Shown piece by piece: positions 8,248 through 17,284 of a stretch of 64,000 nucleotides of DNA (position 1 is the first letter of the stretch; each line of letters opens with the position of its first letter). The translations under genes and the position numbers were made by a program. The stretch is from JASHUC01 sp035523875 (lineage in GTDB: Bacteria > Pseudomonadota > Gammaproteobacteria > Steroidobacterales > Steroidobacteraceae). The stretch covers positions 62,001 to 126,000 of the forward strand of contig DATKPY010000002.1 in NCBI GenBank assembly GCA_035523875.1, given 5' to 3'. Under the pieces are notes generated by a model. The model saw only the letters and a list, made by a program, of their open reading frames with translations. It searched no databases and had not been told where the DNA came from.

Positions 8248-9087
8248 GTGGCGGTGCCGCAGCAGAGATTGGCGCGTGCTGGCGTTCGCAAGACTTCCTG
8301 GGCGAGTGGGGCTCCGCGCCTCTCAGCGGGTGCTGAGCTCTACTCCCTCTGTCAGACCGCGGTGGCCGATGGGACCCTGTCGCCCCGCGAGCTCGAGCTG
8401 CTGCGAGCCTGGCTCGCGCGCAGCGAAGAGGTCGACGTGCCGGCGCGAGCCTGCGTCCGGGAGCTCCTCGAGCACATCCTGCGCCACGGCCGGGTCGCGC
8501 CAGCCGATCTGCAGGCGCTCGGCCGGGTGCTCGAGCCCAGCCTCCCGAAGGAGATCCGGCGCCCGCCGGCGGCAATGCGCCTCGTTGGGAGCTCCAGAAT
8601 GCTTCATCCGTACGACAGCGCCGCGGCGCGCGTGAGGAACGAGGTTGTCGGGTCGGCATGCTTCATGGTCGCGGGTTGCCAGGCCGAGAAGCGGGCCTCG
8701 ATCATCCAGCGCACGGCGCGGGCGGGTGAGCCGGTGCTGCTCGTGCGCCCCCGCGCGCAGGCGCCGAGCGTGACTGCGATCGAGGTCCGAACAGCGAGCG
8801 GCAAGCAGCTCGGGTACGTGCCCGAGCACCGTGCCAAGATGCTCGCGCCGCTTCTCGATCGCGGTGCGCGCTACCGCGCCCACCTGATCAGCGTTTGCGA
8901 TGGTGCGCACGCCCCGGTGCTCATCGTGCAGGCGTTCCTGTACCGGGGCGATGCGGCGCTCGGCGCGCGTCATGGCGGCCGGCGGCACATGGCCGCGCGA
9001 CCGCTGTCACGAGGCGCCTGGACGCTCGTACGGCTCGCGATCGCGGCGCTCATCGCGGCCGCGGTCGTGGTCGTCCTCAAAACCTGA
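8248..9087 (+). CDS. TerB-like / HIRAN domain protein with C-terminal membrane anchor
   Basis: About 279 aa. The N-terminal third (ELYSLCQTAVADGTLSPREL onward) is an acidic helical segment like TerB/tellurite-resistance modules. The middle, from VVGSACFMVAGC through GYVPEHRAKML to VQAFLYRG, fits a HIRAN domain, a fold known in helicases for binding single-stranded or damaged DNA ends. The last 22 residues form one transmembrane helix ending in Lys-Thr. Start choice is uncertain: GTG 8248 or 8254, or TTG 8191 upstream in frame. Peptide deformylase starts 23 nt downstream. Function unknown; the domain combination suggests a membrane-tethered nucleic-acid sensor, but that is inference. Confidence 0.75.
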   Translation: MAVPQQRLARAGVRKTSWASGAPRLSAGAELYSLCQTAVADGTLSPRELELLRAWLARSEEVDVPARACVRELLEHILRHGRVAPADLQALGRVLEPSLPKEIRRPPAAMRLVGSSRMLHPYDSAAARVRNEVVGSACFMVAGCQAEKRASIIQRTARAGEPVLLVRPRAQAPSVTAIEVRTASGKQLGYVPEHRAKMLAPLLDRGARYRAHLISVCDGAHAPVLIVQAFLYRGDAALGARHGGRRHMAARPLSRGAWTLVRLAIAALIAAAVVVVLKT

Positions 9088-9110
9088 ATGCGGCCGCTTC
9101 GCGAGCGCCG

Positions 9111-9644
9111 ATGGCGATCGTGCCGGTATTGAAGATGGGTCATCCGCTGCTGCGGCAGGTCGCCGTCCCGGTGGCCGAGCTCGGCACGGCGGAGCTGCGC
9201 GTGCTCGTCGCGGACATGGACGAGACGATGCGTGCGCTCCACGGCGCGGGAATCGCCGCACCGCAGATCGGCGTGAGCCTGCGTGTCGTGATCTTCGAGG
9301 TGCGCGAGAACCCACGCTACCCTCACGTCGCACCCGTGCCCTACACGGTGCTCGTCAATCCCGAGGTGACGGTGCTCGGGGAAGAGCAGGAGGAAGGCTG
9401 GGAAGGGTGCCTGTCGGTGCCCGGCCTGCGCGGGCTCGTGCCCCGCTACCGCAGCGTTCGCTATCGTGGGTTCTCACCCGAGGGCGAGCGGATCGATCGG
9501 ACCGTCGAGGGCTTTCACGCGCGCGTCGTGCAGCACGAGGTCGATCACCTCGACGGAGTGCTCTACCCCGAGCGCATCCGGGATCTGAAGTCCTTCGGAT
9601 TCGAGGATGCGCTTGCCGATCGGACGGCACCGATGCCGGCGTAG
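9111..9644 (+). CDS. def: Peptide deformylase
   Basis: A 177-aa metalloenzyme that removes the formyl group from nascent proteins. All three family motifs are present: GIAAPQIG (47-54), EGCLS with metal ligand Cys100, and QHEVDHLDG with ligands His142 and His146 and catalytic Glu143. ATG at 9111 is chosen because it begins the family's conserved N-terminus (AIVPVLKMGHPLLR); the frame is open much further upstream through the HIRAN gene. The tail after the HExxH helix is short. No fmt gene is adjacent, so this is probably one of several deformylases in the genome (inference). Confidence 0.96.
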   Translation: MAIVPVLKMGHPLLRQVAVPVAELGTAELRVLVADMDETMRALHGAGIAAPQIGVSLRVVIFEVRENPRYPHVAPVPYTVLVNPEVTVLGEEQEEGWEGCLSVPGLRGLVPRYRSVRYRGFSPEGERIDRTVEGFHARVVQHEVDHLDGVLYPERIRDLKSFGFEDALADRTAPMPA

Positions 9645-9657
9645 CCGTTGACGCCGC

Positions 9658-10380
9658 TCACGCGAGCGTGTGGAAGACGCGCTGCACGTCCTCGTCCTGC
9701 TCGAGCTTGTCGATGAGGGTCAGCACCTCGGTCGCCTCAACGTCCGCGAGCTCGGTGGGTACCGTGCAGACATACTCGTGCTCGGCGGAGAGCGGCGTGA
9801 TGCCGCGCGCTTCGAGCGCTTCCTGCATCCGTCCAAACTCGCCGAACGGGCAGCGGATGAGAAGCTGGGGCTCACCCTTCTCCCCGGTGCTCTCGCCCAT
9901 CTCCTCGAGGCCGTGATCGATGAGATAGAGCTCGAGCTCATCCTGATCGATCCCCGCGGGGTCGAGCCGAAACACCCCCATGTGCTTGAACTGGAAGGCG
10001 ACGCTGCCGCTCGTCGCGAGATTGCCACCCGCCTTGGTGATGAGGTTGCGTACCGCGGCGACCGTGCGCGTCGGGTTGTCGGTCGCCGTCTCGACGAGCA
10101 GTGCCACACCGTGCGGCGCATACCCCTCGTAGATCACCTGCTGATAGCTCGTCGCATCGCGCCCCGAGGCGCGCTTGATCGCCGCCTCGATCTTGTCCTT
10201 CGGCATGTTCACGGCGCGGGCGTTGTGGATGAGCCGCCGCAATGCCGGATTGCCGTTGGGATCCGAGCCGCCGGCCTTGACGGCCATCGTGATGTCCTTG
10301 GCGATACGGGCGAATTGCTTCGCCATGCGGTTCCACCGCGCGAACATCGTCGCCTTGCGAACTTCGAAAATGCGGCCCAT
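9658..10380 (-). CDS. YebC/PmpR (YeeN-type) DNA-binding regulator / translation factor
   Basis: A 240-aa cytosolic protein of the YebC family. It lacks the usual AGHSKWANIKHRK start and instead begins MGRIFEVRKATMFARWNRMA, the variant seen in the YeeN-like branch. Conserved blocks are DPNGNPALRRLI, NMPKDKIEAAIKRA, YEGYAPHGVALLVE, TDNPTRTVAAVRN and FQFKHMGVF. ATG at 10380 is chosen as the start of homology. Family members act as transcription regulators, and more recent work links them to relief of ribosome stalling. It is convergent with def, with only 13 nt between stops. Confidence 0.93.
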   Translation of the reverse strand: MGRIFEVRKATMFARWNRMAKQFARIAKDITMAVKAGGSDPNGNPALRRLIHNARAVNMPKDKIEAAIKRASGRDATSYQQVIYEGYAPHGVALLVETATDNPTRTVAAVRNLITKAGGNLATSGSVAFQFKHMGVFRLDPAGIDQDELELYLIDHGLEEMGESTGEKGEPQLLIRCPFGEFGRMQEALEARGITPLSAEHEYVCTVPTELADVEATEVLTLIDKLEQDEDVQRVFHTLA

Positions 10381-10536
10381 GCGCGCATGGTTGCACGGCC
10401 CCGAGCGCTCTACCAGAGGGCAGCGCGCGCAGCGGCAGTGATACGAAGTGCAGTGATGAGTCTCGCGGGGAGGACTCCGCACCCTCCCCGCGGAATTGAG
10501 CGCCCGACTTGGAGTCGTTGCCGTCGAGCGCGAAGA

Positions 10537-11718
10537 TCAGGCGAGACGGGCGTGCAGTGAGCGCAGGCGCCGCCGCTGGGATTTCAGGCGCTGCTCGATC
10601 TCGCGCAGGCGTCCTTGGAAAGAGGCTTGCTCCCAGTGCTCGATCACAGCGCGCTTCTTCTCCTCGAGCCACTGTTCCTTGAGCCGGGTCCAGTCGCTCA
10701 CCGCCGCGACGAACGCGTCGTACTCCTGCGCGATGCGGTGCCGCAGCTGCTCGATGTGCGTGGGCAAGCGGCTCGAGTCGCGGAACTTGGCGAGCTTCGC
10801 CTGTGCCCGCGCAAACTGCATCGCGAGGAGCGCCCGATGTATCTGGAACGCCGGCGTGCGCTTGAGCCTGCGCGTGAGTCCCACCCACTGCAGACTTGCG
10901 ATGAGCCACTTCGTCGGATCCCACTGCCACCAGCGGACCCCGTTGCGGTAGTCGCTCGCGAAGCTGTGGTGGAAATTATGGTAACCCTCGCCGTAGGTGA
11001 CGACCGCGAGGAGCGCATTGTCGCGCGCGGTGTTGGAGTCGCTGTACGGCCGGCTTCCCCACATGTGCGCGAGGGAATTGATGAAGAACGTGAAGTGATG
11101 GCTCAGGAACAGCCGCAGCACGCCCGCGACCAGAAAGGTTCCCCACACGTCCCCGACCAGCCAGCCCGCAAGCAGCGGCAGGCCGAAATTCGTCGTCACG
11201 GCGAGCACGGCATAGTGGCGATGCTGGAACGCGAGCAGCGGATCGCGGCGCAGGTCCGGAATGTTGGTCAAATCCTCGGTGCCGCTCGGGTAGTCGCGCA
11301 ACATCCAGCCGATGTGCGAGAACCAGAAACCGCGTCCGGCCGAATACGGATCGCGTGCATCGTCATCGACGTACAAGTGGTGGCGACGGTGGCCGCTGCA
11401 CCAGGCGAAGGCGCTGTTCTGCAGCGCCATCGTGCCGAAGATCAGATACATCACCTTGAGCACGACGTGGGCATCGTAGGCGCGATGCGCCCACAGCCGA
11501 TGGTAGCCGCCCGTGATCGACATCTCGTTGGCGACGAGGAACAGCGCGAAGAACACCCAGGAGCCCAGGCGGAATCCGTGCGTGAATCCCCACCAAGGCA
11601 CCACCAGCACCGAGACGGCCAGGGTGAGGGAGAAGATCAGCGTGTTGGTGAGAATGAGGGGCGGCTTCGACTGCGGTGTCGGCGCCGTTCGCGGTGCGAT
11701 GGTCGTGGTCTCGGGCAT
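10537..11718 (-). CDS. Acyl-CoA/acyl-lipid delta-9 fatty acid desaturase
   Basis: A 393-aa integral membrane di-iron desaturase that inserts a double bond into acyl chains. The three histidine boxes are present: HRLWAH (73-78), HRRHH (110-114) and HNFHH (247-251), with hydrophobic segments at about 22-65 and 170-215. After the catalytic domain comes a roughly 90-residue charged, helical, coiled-coil-like tail (from AQAKLAKFRD to the end), which occurs in proteobacterial homologues. ATG 11718 is used; an in-frame ATG at 11778 is an alternative, and neither has a clear ribosome site. It probably adjusts membrane fluidity. Confidence 0.94.
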   Translation of the reverse strand: MPETTTIAPRTAPTPQSKPPLILTNTLIFSLTLAVSVLVVPWWGFTHGFRLGSWVFFALFLVANEMSITGGYHRLWAHRAYDAHVVLKVMYLIFGTMALQNSAFAWCSGHRRHHLYVDDDARDPYSAGRGFWFSHIGWMLRDYPSGTEDLTNIPDLRRDPLLAFQHRHYAVLAVTTNFGLPLLAGWLVGDVWGTFLVAGVLRLFLSHHFTFFINSLAHMWGSRPYSDSNTARDNALLAVVTYGEGYHNFHHSFASDYRNGVRWWQWDPTKWLIASLQWVGLTRRLKRTPAFQIHRALLAMQFARAQAKLAKFRDSSRLPTHIEQLRHRIAQEYDAFVAAVSDWTRLKEQWLEEKKRAVIEHWEQASFQGRLREIEQRLKSQRRRLRSLHARLA

Positions 11719-11884
11719 GGGGCGCGTTCTGATTCTCGGGGGGATGGTGATGGGCGACCGTGAAAGCTTTTGAAACATAGCACGAACGGCGCGATTCTCA
11801 AGGTGAGGCAATCGGAAGATTCGATTCGGCCGGCCGCCAACCGAGCCTCGGCCGAGCGCGCCGGGATCGAGATCCGGATCGGCC

Positions 11885-12610
11885 TCAGGCGGGGTCGAGC
11901 TCGGGATAATGCCGGAAGATGCCCTGCTCACCGTATTGCAGGCGCCGCGGTGAGGCGAGATATGCTGCGATGCGTGGTCGGGTGCGCACCCGCTCGCAAA
12001 GCGCCGTCAGCCGCGGGTAGCGCGGCGACTCGCGGCTCATGGCTCGGGGGAACGCATACTCCAGTCCGTCAACGGCTTGGAAGACCGACAGATCGGCATA
12101 AGTTAAGCTTCCGCCGGCGAGATAAGCCCCGGGCGCCGGGGCCTGTTCGAGCACCCGCTCGAAATATCCCAGGTACTTCGGGAGCCGCGAGGCGAGAAAA
12201 TGCTCCGACCGCCGCGCGGCCTCCGTGCGCTGCTCCTCGTAATAAAGAGCGGAGGCGATCGGGTGGTGCGTATCGTGGACCTCGTCAACCAGGTCTGCGA
12301 CCGTGAGCTGCAGCTGGTTCGTCCACACTCTCCCGGCTTCGTCGGCTGGCGCGAGACCGTGGTGCGCGCCGAGATACGCGAGGATGTTCGCCGTCTGGGC
12401 GATGAGCAGCTTGCCCGCTCTTAAGACGGGCGGGGCGAAGGGCGGATGCGGCCCCGCTTGAGCGAGCAGGCGCATGAGCGCCTGCACGCCGGCATCCGCT
12501 CCCGAGCGGCGCGCGACATCGACGTACTCCACCGCGCTTTCCTCGAGGGCGAGCCGCACGAATTCGCCGCGCCCCGGGATCGTGGGCCAGTAATAAAGCT
12601 CGTACGCCAC
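11885..12610 (-). CDS. Glutathione S-transferase family protein
   Basis: A 241-aa cytosolic GST. The N-terminal thioredoxin-like domain starts ELYYWPTIPGRGEFVRLALE, with a Tyr in the position used by sigma/alpha-like GSTs to activate glutathione. QTANILAYLG is the glutathione gamma-glutamyl contact region. The all-helical C-terminal domain has LTYADLSVFQ, matching the conserved N-capping box. It lies upstream of the desaturase gene on the same strand, separated by about 166 nt, and is divergent from the EthD-like gene. Confidence 0.92.
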   Translation of the reverse strand: MAYELYYWPTIPGRGEFVRLALEESAVEYVDVARRSGADAGVQALMRLLAQAGPHPPFAPPVLRAGKLLIAQTANILAYLGAHHGLAPADEAGRVWTNQLQLTVADLVDEVHDTHHPIASALYYEEQRTEAARRSEHFLASRLPKYLGYFERVLEQAPAPGAYLAGGSLTYADLSVFQAVDGLEYAFPRAMSRESPRYPRLTALCERVRTRPRIAAYLASPRRLQYGEQGIFRHYPELDPA

Positions 12611-12756
12611 CCGGCCTCTCCTGAGCTCCCGCGCGTGCAGCGGCGAGACGATCTTGCCGCGCGAGCGTCACTCCTTCAACCGGCTGCGGGTACCGATCGC
12701 CCGCCCGCAGAGGTTATAGTCGCGTTCGCGGAGCAAGCGGCCCAAGGAGCCCCTTC

Positions 12757-13071
12757 ATGATCACCGTTACCGTGCTCTACCCCAACCGGGAGGGCGCCAA
12801 GTTCGACATGAGCTACTACTTGGGCAAGCACATTCCGATGGTGAAGAAGCTCCTCGGACCGGCCCTGAAGGGAGTGGTCGTCGAGCAGGGCATCGGCGGC
12901 GGAACTCCCGGGTCTCAGGCGGCGTATTCGGTGGTGTGTCATCTGCGCTTCGAGTCGGTCGAGGCGTTCCAGGCCGCATTCGGGCCGCACGCCGCGACCG
13001 TGAGCGGCGACATTCGCAACTACGCGAGCGCCGAGCCCGTGATCCAGATGAGCGAGATCAAGCTGTCCTGA
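12757..13071 (+). CDS. EthD-family small protein
   Basis: A 104-aa dimeric alpha/beta-barrel protein. It opens ITVTVLYPNREGAKFDMSYY, then GKHIPMVKKLLGPALKG, the typical EthD/YciI-like pattern with the conserved Tyr-Tyr and His. EthD proteins were first seen beside a P450 system for ether degradation; most are uncharacterised. It has an AAGGAG ribosome site before the ATG. It is divergent from the GST gene and probably shares its intergenic control region; the YVTN gene follows on the same strand. Confidence 0.9.
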   Translation: MITVTVLYPNREGAKFDMSYYLGKHIPMVKKLLGPALKGVVVEQGIGGGTPGSQAAYSVVCHLRFESVEAFQAAFGPHAATVSGDIRNYASAEPVIQMSEIKLS

Positions 13072-13103
13072 CCGGGGCAGCCTCCACGACGGTTTGCCAC
13101 CCG

Positions 13104-14165
13104 GTGTCCTCCGAGTTCCGTTCCGGCGTTCGGCGTGTGTCGCTTGGGACCGCGCGCGCGCTGCTGCTCGCGAGCCTCCTCGCCGTGCCACTTACGGCGC
13201 TCGCCGGCCGGGCCTACGTCTCGAACGAGGATGGCCGTTCGGTGTCGGTCATCGACACGGACGCCGGGCGGGTCATCGCCACGATTCCCGTCGGCAAGCG
13301 CCCGCGCGGCATCAAGGTGAGCCGGGATGGCCGGCGGCTGTACGTCGCCGTGAGCGGGTTGCCCAAATGCCCGCCGACCACCCCGGACGCCGAGTGTGCC
13401 AAGCTCAAGCACGATCTCTCGGCGGACGGGATCGCCGTCGTTGACACACGGCGTCTGAAGCTCCTCAAGGTCTTGAACGGCGGTTCGGATCCCGAACAAT
13501 TCGATCTTGGGCGGAGCGGCCGGGAGCTCTACATCTCCAACGAGGACGTGGGGACGCTCTCCGTGCTCGATATCGCGCGCGCGACCGTGCTCACGCGCAT
13601 CCCCGTCGGGCACGAGCCCGAGGGTGTGCGCGTCTCGCCGAACGGCGACTGGGTGGCGGTCACGAGCGAGACGGACAACATGATCTCGATCATCGACACG
13701 CACCTCCTGCAACTCCACGCGACGGTGAAGGTCGGTGAGCGGCCGCGCGACCTTGCGTATACCCGCGATGGGCGCACCGCCTACGTCACGAACGAGGTCG
13801 ACGCGAGCGTGTACCGCATCCGCATCCCCTCCGGAGCGCCGGCGGAGAAGTTCATTCAGCTGCGTCCGACCGATCGGCCGATGGGAATCGTGCTCGATCG
13901 GACTGGGCAGCGGATGTACGTGAGTACCGGCCGCGGTGGCACGATTGCGGTGATCGCGCTGCACGGGCCCCGGGGCCCGCGGCTGATCACCGAGGTTCCC
14001 GTCGGCGCGCGTCCCTGGGGCATCGCGCTCACCCCGAACGACCGATTTCTGTTCACCGCGAACGGCTCCTCGAACGACGTGAGCGTCGTGGACACGCTGA
14101 CCTTGCGAGTCGTTAAGAAGATTCCAGTCGGGAAATCTCCGTGGGGAGTCGTGATCGGGCCGTAG
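13104..14165 (+). CDS. Exported YVTN-type seven-bladed beta-propeller protein
   Basis: About 353 aa: a Sec signal (ARALLLASLLAVPLTALA) followed by repeats of the form AYVSNEDGRSVSVIDTDAGR / VIATIPVGKRPRGIKVSRDG, each about 42-45 residues. The repeats resemble the propeller proteins associated with PQQ-dependent alcohol catabolism. The ORF is open upstream into ethD, but the signal peptide fixes the start near GTG 13104 or GTG 13137; neither has a clear ribosome site. It is probably periplasmic. Its ligand or partner is unknown, and no PQQ dehydrogenase is visible in the window. Confidence 0.87.
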   Translation: MSSEFRSGVRRVSLGTARALLLASLLAVPLTALAGRAYVSNEDGRSVSVIDTDAGRVIATIPVGKRPRGIKVSRDGRRLYVAVSGLPKCPPTTPDAECAKLKHDLSADGIAVVDTRRLKLLKVLNGGSDPEQFDLGRSGRELYISNEDVGTLSVLDIARATVLTRIPVGHEPEGVRVSPNGDWVAVTSETDNMISIIDTHLLQLHATVKVGERPRDLAYTRDGRTAYVTNEVDASVYRIRIPSGAPAEKFIQLRPTDRPMGIVLDRTGQRMYVSTGRGGTIAVIALHGPRGPRLITEVPVGARPWGIALTPNDRFLFTANGSSNDVSVVDTLTLRVVKKIPVGKSPWGVVIGP

Positions 14166-14242
14166 GCCACGATCCTGCGGGCCTCCGCTGTGCCCCGGCA
14201 CGGTGACGGCGAGCCGCTCCGGGCTCGAGCTCTACTGGGTGT

Positions 14243-14821
14243 TCAGGCAGCTCTCTTGACCGTCCGTGCGAGACTGATCGCAAGCAGCGCCGCGATCAGC
14301 GCGAGCGCGACACGTCCGCCAGCCTCGAGAAAGCGCGTCCAGCGCTCCCACCCGGTGAGCGGATCGGGATTACCCGCGAGTACGGCCGATGCGTAGGCGA
14401 GCGGATTCACGAGCTCGCAGACGGTCGTCGCGATCTCCAGGCACACGAAGAGCGGTATGCCGAGCGCGACGTAAGCAAAACGCTGCCGGACCGAGGTCGC
14501 CGGCCATGCGAGCAGGATCGCCCAGAAGATCACCGGGGACTCGACGACGGCGTCCGCCTGGAGCTTGCCGACCAGCACGGCAGCAGGGGTCGGATCGTCG
14601 CTGCGTGCGCGCACGGCCCCCGTCAGCCGCAGGACTGACCCCGGACCCGAGCCTCCCGGGCCGAGGCCGATCGAGATGATTTGCCACGGGTGGCCGAGCG
14701 CGATGATCCGGGCGGCCGCGGCGTAGACGGGCGAGGCTAACCGGGCATAGGGCTCGGCGCCGAGCACGCCGACTGCGAGCGCGATCGACGCGATCGCAAG
14801 GAGGCGCCACTCACGCCGCAT
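14243..14821 (-). CDS. Exosortase H-associated membrane protein
   Basis: A 192-aa membrane protein with hydrophobic segments at about 8-25, 100-115, 125-145 and 168-188, and a long extracytoplasmic loop between the first two (GHPWQIISIGLGPGGSGPGS and onward). It has no motifs of its own that I can name. It is called from position: its ATG (14821) overlaps the exosortase stop by 11 nt, and a membrane protein partners XrtH in this way in other proteobacteria. An in-frame GTG at 14845 would add eight residues. It probably works with the exosortase in processing or anchoring substrates. Confidence 0.75.
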   Translation of the reverse strand: MRREWRLLAIASIALAVGVLGAEPYARLASPVYAAAARIIALGHPWQIISIGLGPGGSGPGSVLRLTGAVRARSDDPTPAAVLVGKLQADAVVESPVIFWAILLAWPATSVRQRFAYVALGIPLFVCLEIATTVCELVNPLAYASAVLAGNPDPLTGWERWTRFLEAGGRVALALIAALLAISLARTVKRAA

Positions 14822-15332
14822 GAGCGTCCAAGACGCGGCGCGCACCGGTTGCGCCGGACCAATGCAGGAAGTAGAGCGCCAGGGCGATCACGGGCGCGAG
14901 CGGCATGATGAGCCCATGCATCGATTCCCAGCCGCCGGGCTCGTAGCGGAGCGTCGCCGCCAGAATCATCAGTCTAACCACGCTCAGGCAGTAGGCGAGC
15001 GCGCTCCCAACCGCCAGACCCTGCAGGCGCCGCATGAGTGTCGCCGGAAACGCGAAGATTGCCGCGGCGAGCAGCAGGAACAGCTCCACGCCCTCACAGC
15101 CCCGCGTGACGTTGAGCTCGGTCGTGCCCCACGCGAGCGTGCGGCCGACGAGCGCGATGTGAGCGCCCGAGAACAGGGTGTTGATGAGATTGAGGAGCAC
15201 CACGGTCGGCGCGAGGATCGCGTCCTCGACGATGAATCGCTCGACAGCGGTGCCGCGCGTTGCTTCGAAGCCCTCGAGCAGCACGGCGAACGCGACGAGG
15301 AATCGGATGCAGAATTTAAGCGGTGCGCTCAT
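14811..15332 (-). CDS. xrtH: Exosortase H (XrtH-type transpeptidase)
   Basis: A 173-aa polytopic membrane cysteine transpeptidase that recognises C-terminal sorting signals and is thought to transfer substrates to the envelope. The exosortase catalytic residues are visible: Cys79 in RGCEGVE, Arg120 in VVRLMIL and His139 in SMHGLIM. Its short length and the partner membrane protein downstream fit the XrtH branch, which serves IPTLxxWG-type tails. It is divergent from the S8 protease (15472) across 139 nt, and that protease has a tripartite C-terminal tail, making it the probable local substrate. Confidence 0.87.
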   Translation of the reverse strand: MSAPLKFCIRFLVAFAVLLEGFEATRGTAVERFIVEDAILAPTVVLLNLINTLFSGAHIALVGRTLAWGTTELNVTRGCEGVELFLLLAAAIFAFPATLMRRLQGLAVGSALAYCLSVVRLMILAATLRYEPGGWESMHGLIMPLAPVIALALYFLHWSGATGARRVLDAHAA

Positions 15333-15471
15333 GGCCGTGGTGGAGCTTGGCAGACGCGCGCCTACCCGCCAACCCGGCGGGAGGATCGCCGCGCGGCTGT
15401 AAGCGCCGCGCCATGTCCCGGAAACAAACCCTCGCTAAGGTGCCCACCTCGGATGCACTGGGAGGACGCCG

Positions 15472-17265
15472 ATGGCCGGGGCAGTGGGGAGCCGCGCCGC
15501 GTCGGCGGCAGGCGTGCTCGCCTTGCTGGCGGCGTTCCTGTGTGCGGCGTCGGCCTTCGCGACGCCGCTATCGGATGCGACGCGCACGCGGCTCGGCACG
15601 CATCAGCCCGTCCTCGTGATCGTGGAATTCGATGTGGCCGCGGTGGACGAGGTGGCCGCACGGGAGCGGGCGCGCCGCCACCTCACGCGCGACGATGCGG
15701 TGATTCTGGAGATGCGCGCGCGAGGCTATGCGAGCATCAAGCGTCAGGTGGAGTCGCGCGAAGGCGGTGCCGATGCGAGGCGGGTCCGCGACTACACGCA
15801 CCTGCCGCTTGCGCTTTGGCGGCTCTCCTCGCTCGTAGCGCTCGCTCGACTGCAGTCCGACCCCCTCGTCAAGCGGGTGGATGAGAACACGCTGCTGCAC
15901 CCGGACTCGGTGAGCGACCTTGCGTTCATCGATCAGCCGCAGGCGGCCGCCGAGGGCGCAACGGGTGCCGGCACCACGATCGCGGTGATCGACGGTGGGC
16001 TCGGCAGCAACTATCTCGACTATTCGGACTTCGGCACCTGCACCGCCGTCGCCACTCCGCCAGCGACTTGCCGCGTCGTATTCAACGTGGATTACTATCC
16101 CGGCGCCTCGGATGAGACCGAGCACGGAACGAACGTCTCCGCGATCGCGCTCGGGGTGGCACCGGGTTCGAACCTCGCCATGTTCGACGTGTTCGACGGG
16201 TCGGAAGCGAGCAGCGCGGACATCCTGACCGCGATCGACACCGCGATCCAGGATCAGGCGCAGTACAACATCGTTGCGATCAACCTGAGTCTCGGCGACG
16301 GCAGCAGCAATTCCTCGCCCTGTCCGCGGAGCCCGTTCGCGAGCGCCGTGACGAGCGCGGCGAACGCCGGCATCACGACCGTCGCCGCCGCCGGAAACAG
16401 CGGCTCGAAGACGGGTCTCGGGGATCCGGCCTGCGCGCCGGGGGCCGTCTCGGTCGGCGCCGTGTACAACGGCTCGTACGGAGCGATCGAATGGGAGACC
16501 TCATCGACCACGACGTGTACCGACGCAACGACCGCGCCCGATCTCGTGACTTGCTTCTCCCAGAGCGCGAGCTATCTCACTCTCCTCGGCCCCGGCACGT
16601 TCGTGAGCGCGCCGAGCTCCTCGTTCGATCTGTCGGGCACCTCGCAAGCGACGCCGCACGTGAGCGGCTCCGTCGCCGTCCTGCGGGCGCGCTATCCGGC
16701 CGAGCCGCTGAGTGAGACCGTGCAGCGGCTGCAGCTCGGAGGCGACCTCGATACCGATCCCGCCAACAATCAGACAACTCCGCGTGTTGATCTCCTCGCG
16801 GCCACCGATCAAGGCACCGTGCTCACGCTCTCCGGCACCGGACCGAGCAGCGCGACGGACGGCGGCAGCGGCACCTACTCGCTCACGGCCGCGAACGGCG
16901 GGCCGCTGCTCGCCACCGATGTGGTCGTCACGGACGCGCTGCCGCAGGGTGCTACGTTCGTCTCCGCGAGTCCCGGATGCAGCTTTGCAGGCGCGACGGT
17001 CATCTGCCGTGTCTCGAGCCTCGCCTCCGGAGACGATGTGACGTTCACGATCAATGTGAGCTGGACGGTCACCGGCGCCGTTTACGACACGGCCTCCCTG
17101 GCTGCGGATCAGACCGATACCGCCCCTCCCTCGCAGCAGATGCTCGCCTTCGGTGCCGCACCGGCATCGACTGCAATCGGGGATGCGCCGCTCCCTGTTT
17201 GGTCTTACCTCGCCCTCGCCGTTGCGCTCGGCGCCATCGCCGCCGCGCGGCAGCGCGCGGCTTGA
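15472..17265 (+). CDS. Secreted S8 subtilisin-like protease with DUF11-type domain and C-terminal sorting tail
   Basis: 597 aa. Sec signal (residues 10-30), propeptide to about 150, then an S8 catalytic domain: Asp174 (AVIDGG), His218 (EHGTNVS), oxyanion Asn309 (AAAGNSG) and Ser391 (SGTSQATPHVSG). Residues about 455-545 form a DUF11-like beta domain (TNG/DVVVTDALPQGATFVSAS). The end has APLPVWSYLAL, a hydrophobic helix and a basic tail ARQRAA, which is the layout of an exosortase sorting signal but with LPVWS where IPTLSxWG is expected. GGGAGGA precedes the ATG. It is divergent from xrtH and probably anchored or released by it. Confidence 0.93.
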   Translation: MAGAVGSRAASAAGVLALLAAFLCAASAFATPLSDATRTRLGTHQPVLVIVEFDVAAVDEVAARERARRHLTRDDAVILEMRARGYASIKRQVESREGGADARRVRDYTHLPLALWRLSSLVALARLQSDPLVKRVDENTLLHPDSVSDLAFIDQPQAAAEGATGAGTTIAVIDGGLGSNYLDYSDFGTCTAVATPPATCRVVFNVDYYPGASDETEHGTNVSAIALGVAPGSNLAMFDVFDGSEASSADILTAIDTAIQDQAQYNIVAINLSLGDGSSNSSPCPRSPFASAVTSAANAGITTVAAAGNSGSKTGLGDPACAPGAVSVGAVYNGSYGAIEWETSSTTTCTDATTAPDLVTCFSQSASYLTLLGPGTFVSAPSSSFDLSGTSQATPHVSGSVAVLRARYPAEPLSETVQRLQLGGDLDTDPANNQTTPRVDLLAATDQGTVLTLSGTGPSSATDGGSGTYSLTAANGGPLLATDVVVTDALPQGATFVSASPGCSFAGATVICRVSSLASGDDVTFTINVSWTVTGAVYDTASLAADQTDTAPPSQQMLAFGAAPASTAIGDAPLPVWSYLALAVALGAIAAARQRAA

Positions 17266-17284
17266 CTGTTTCCGCGCACCTCCG

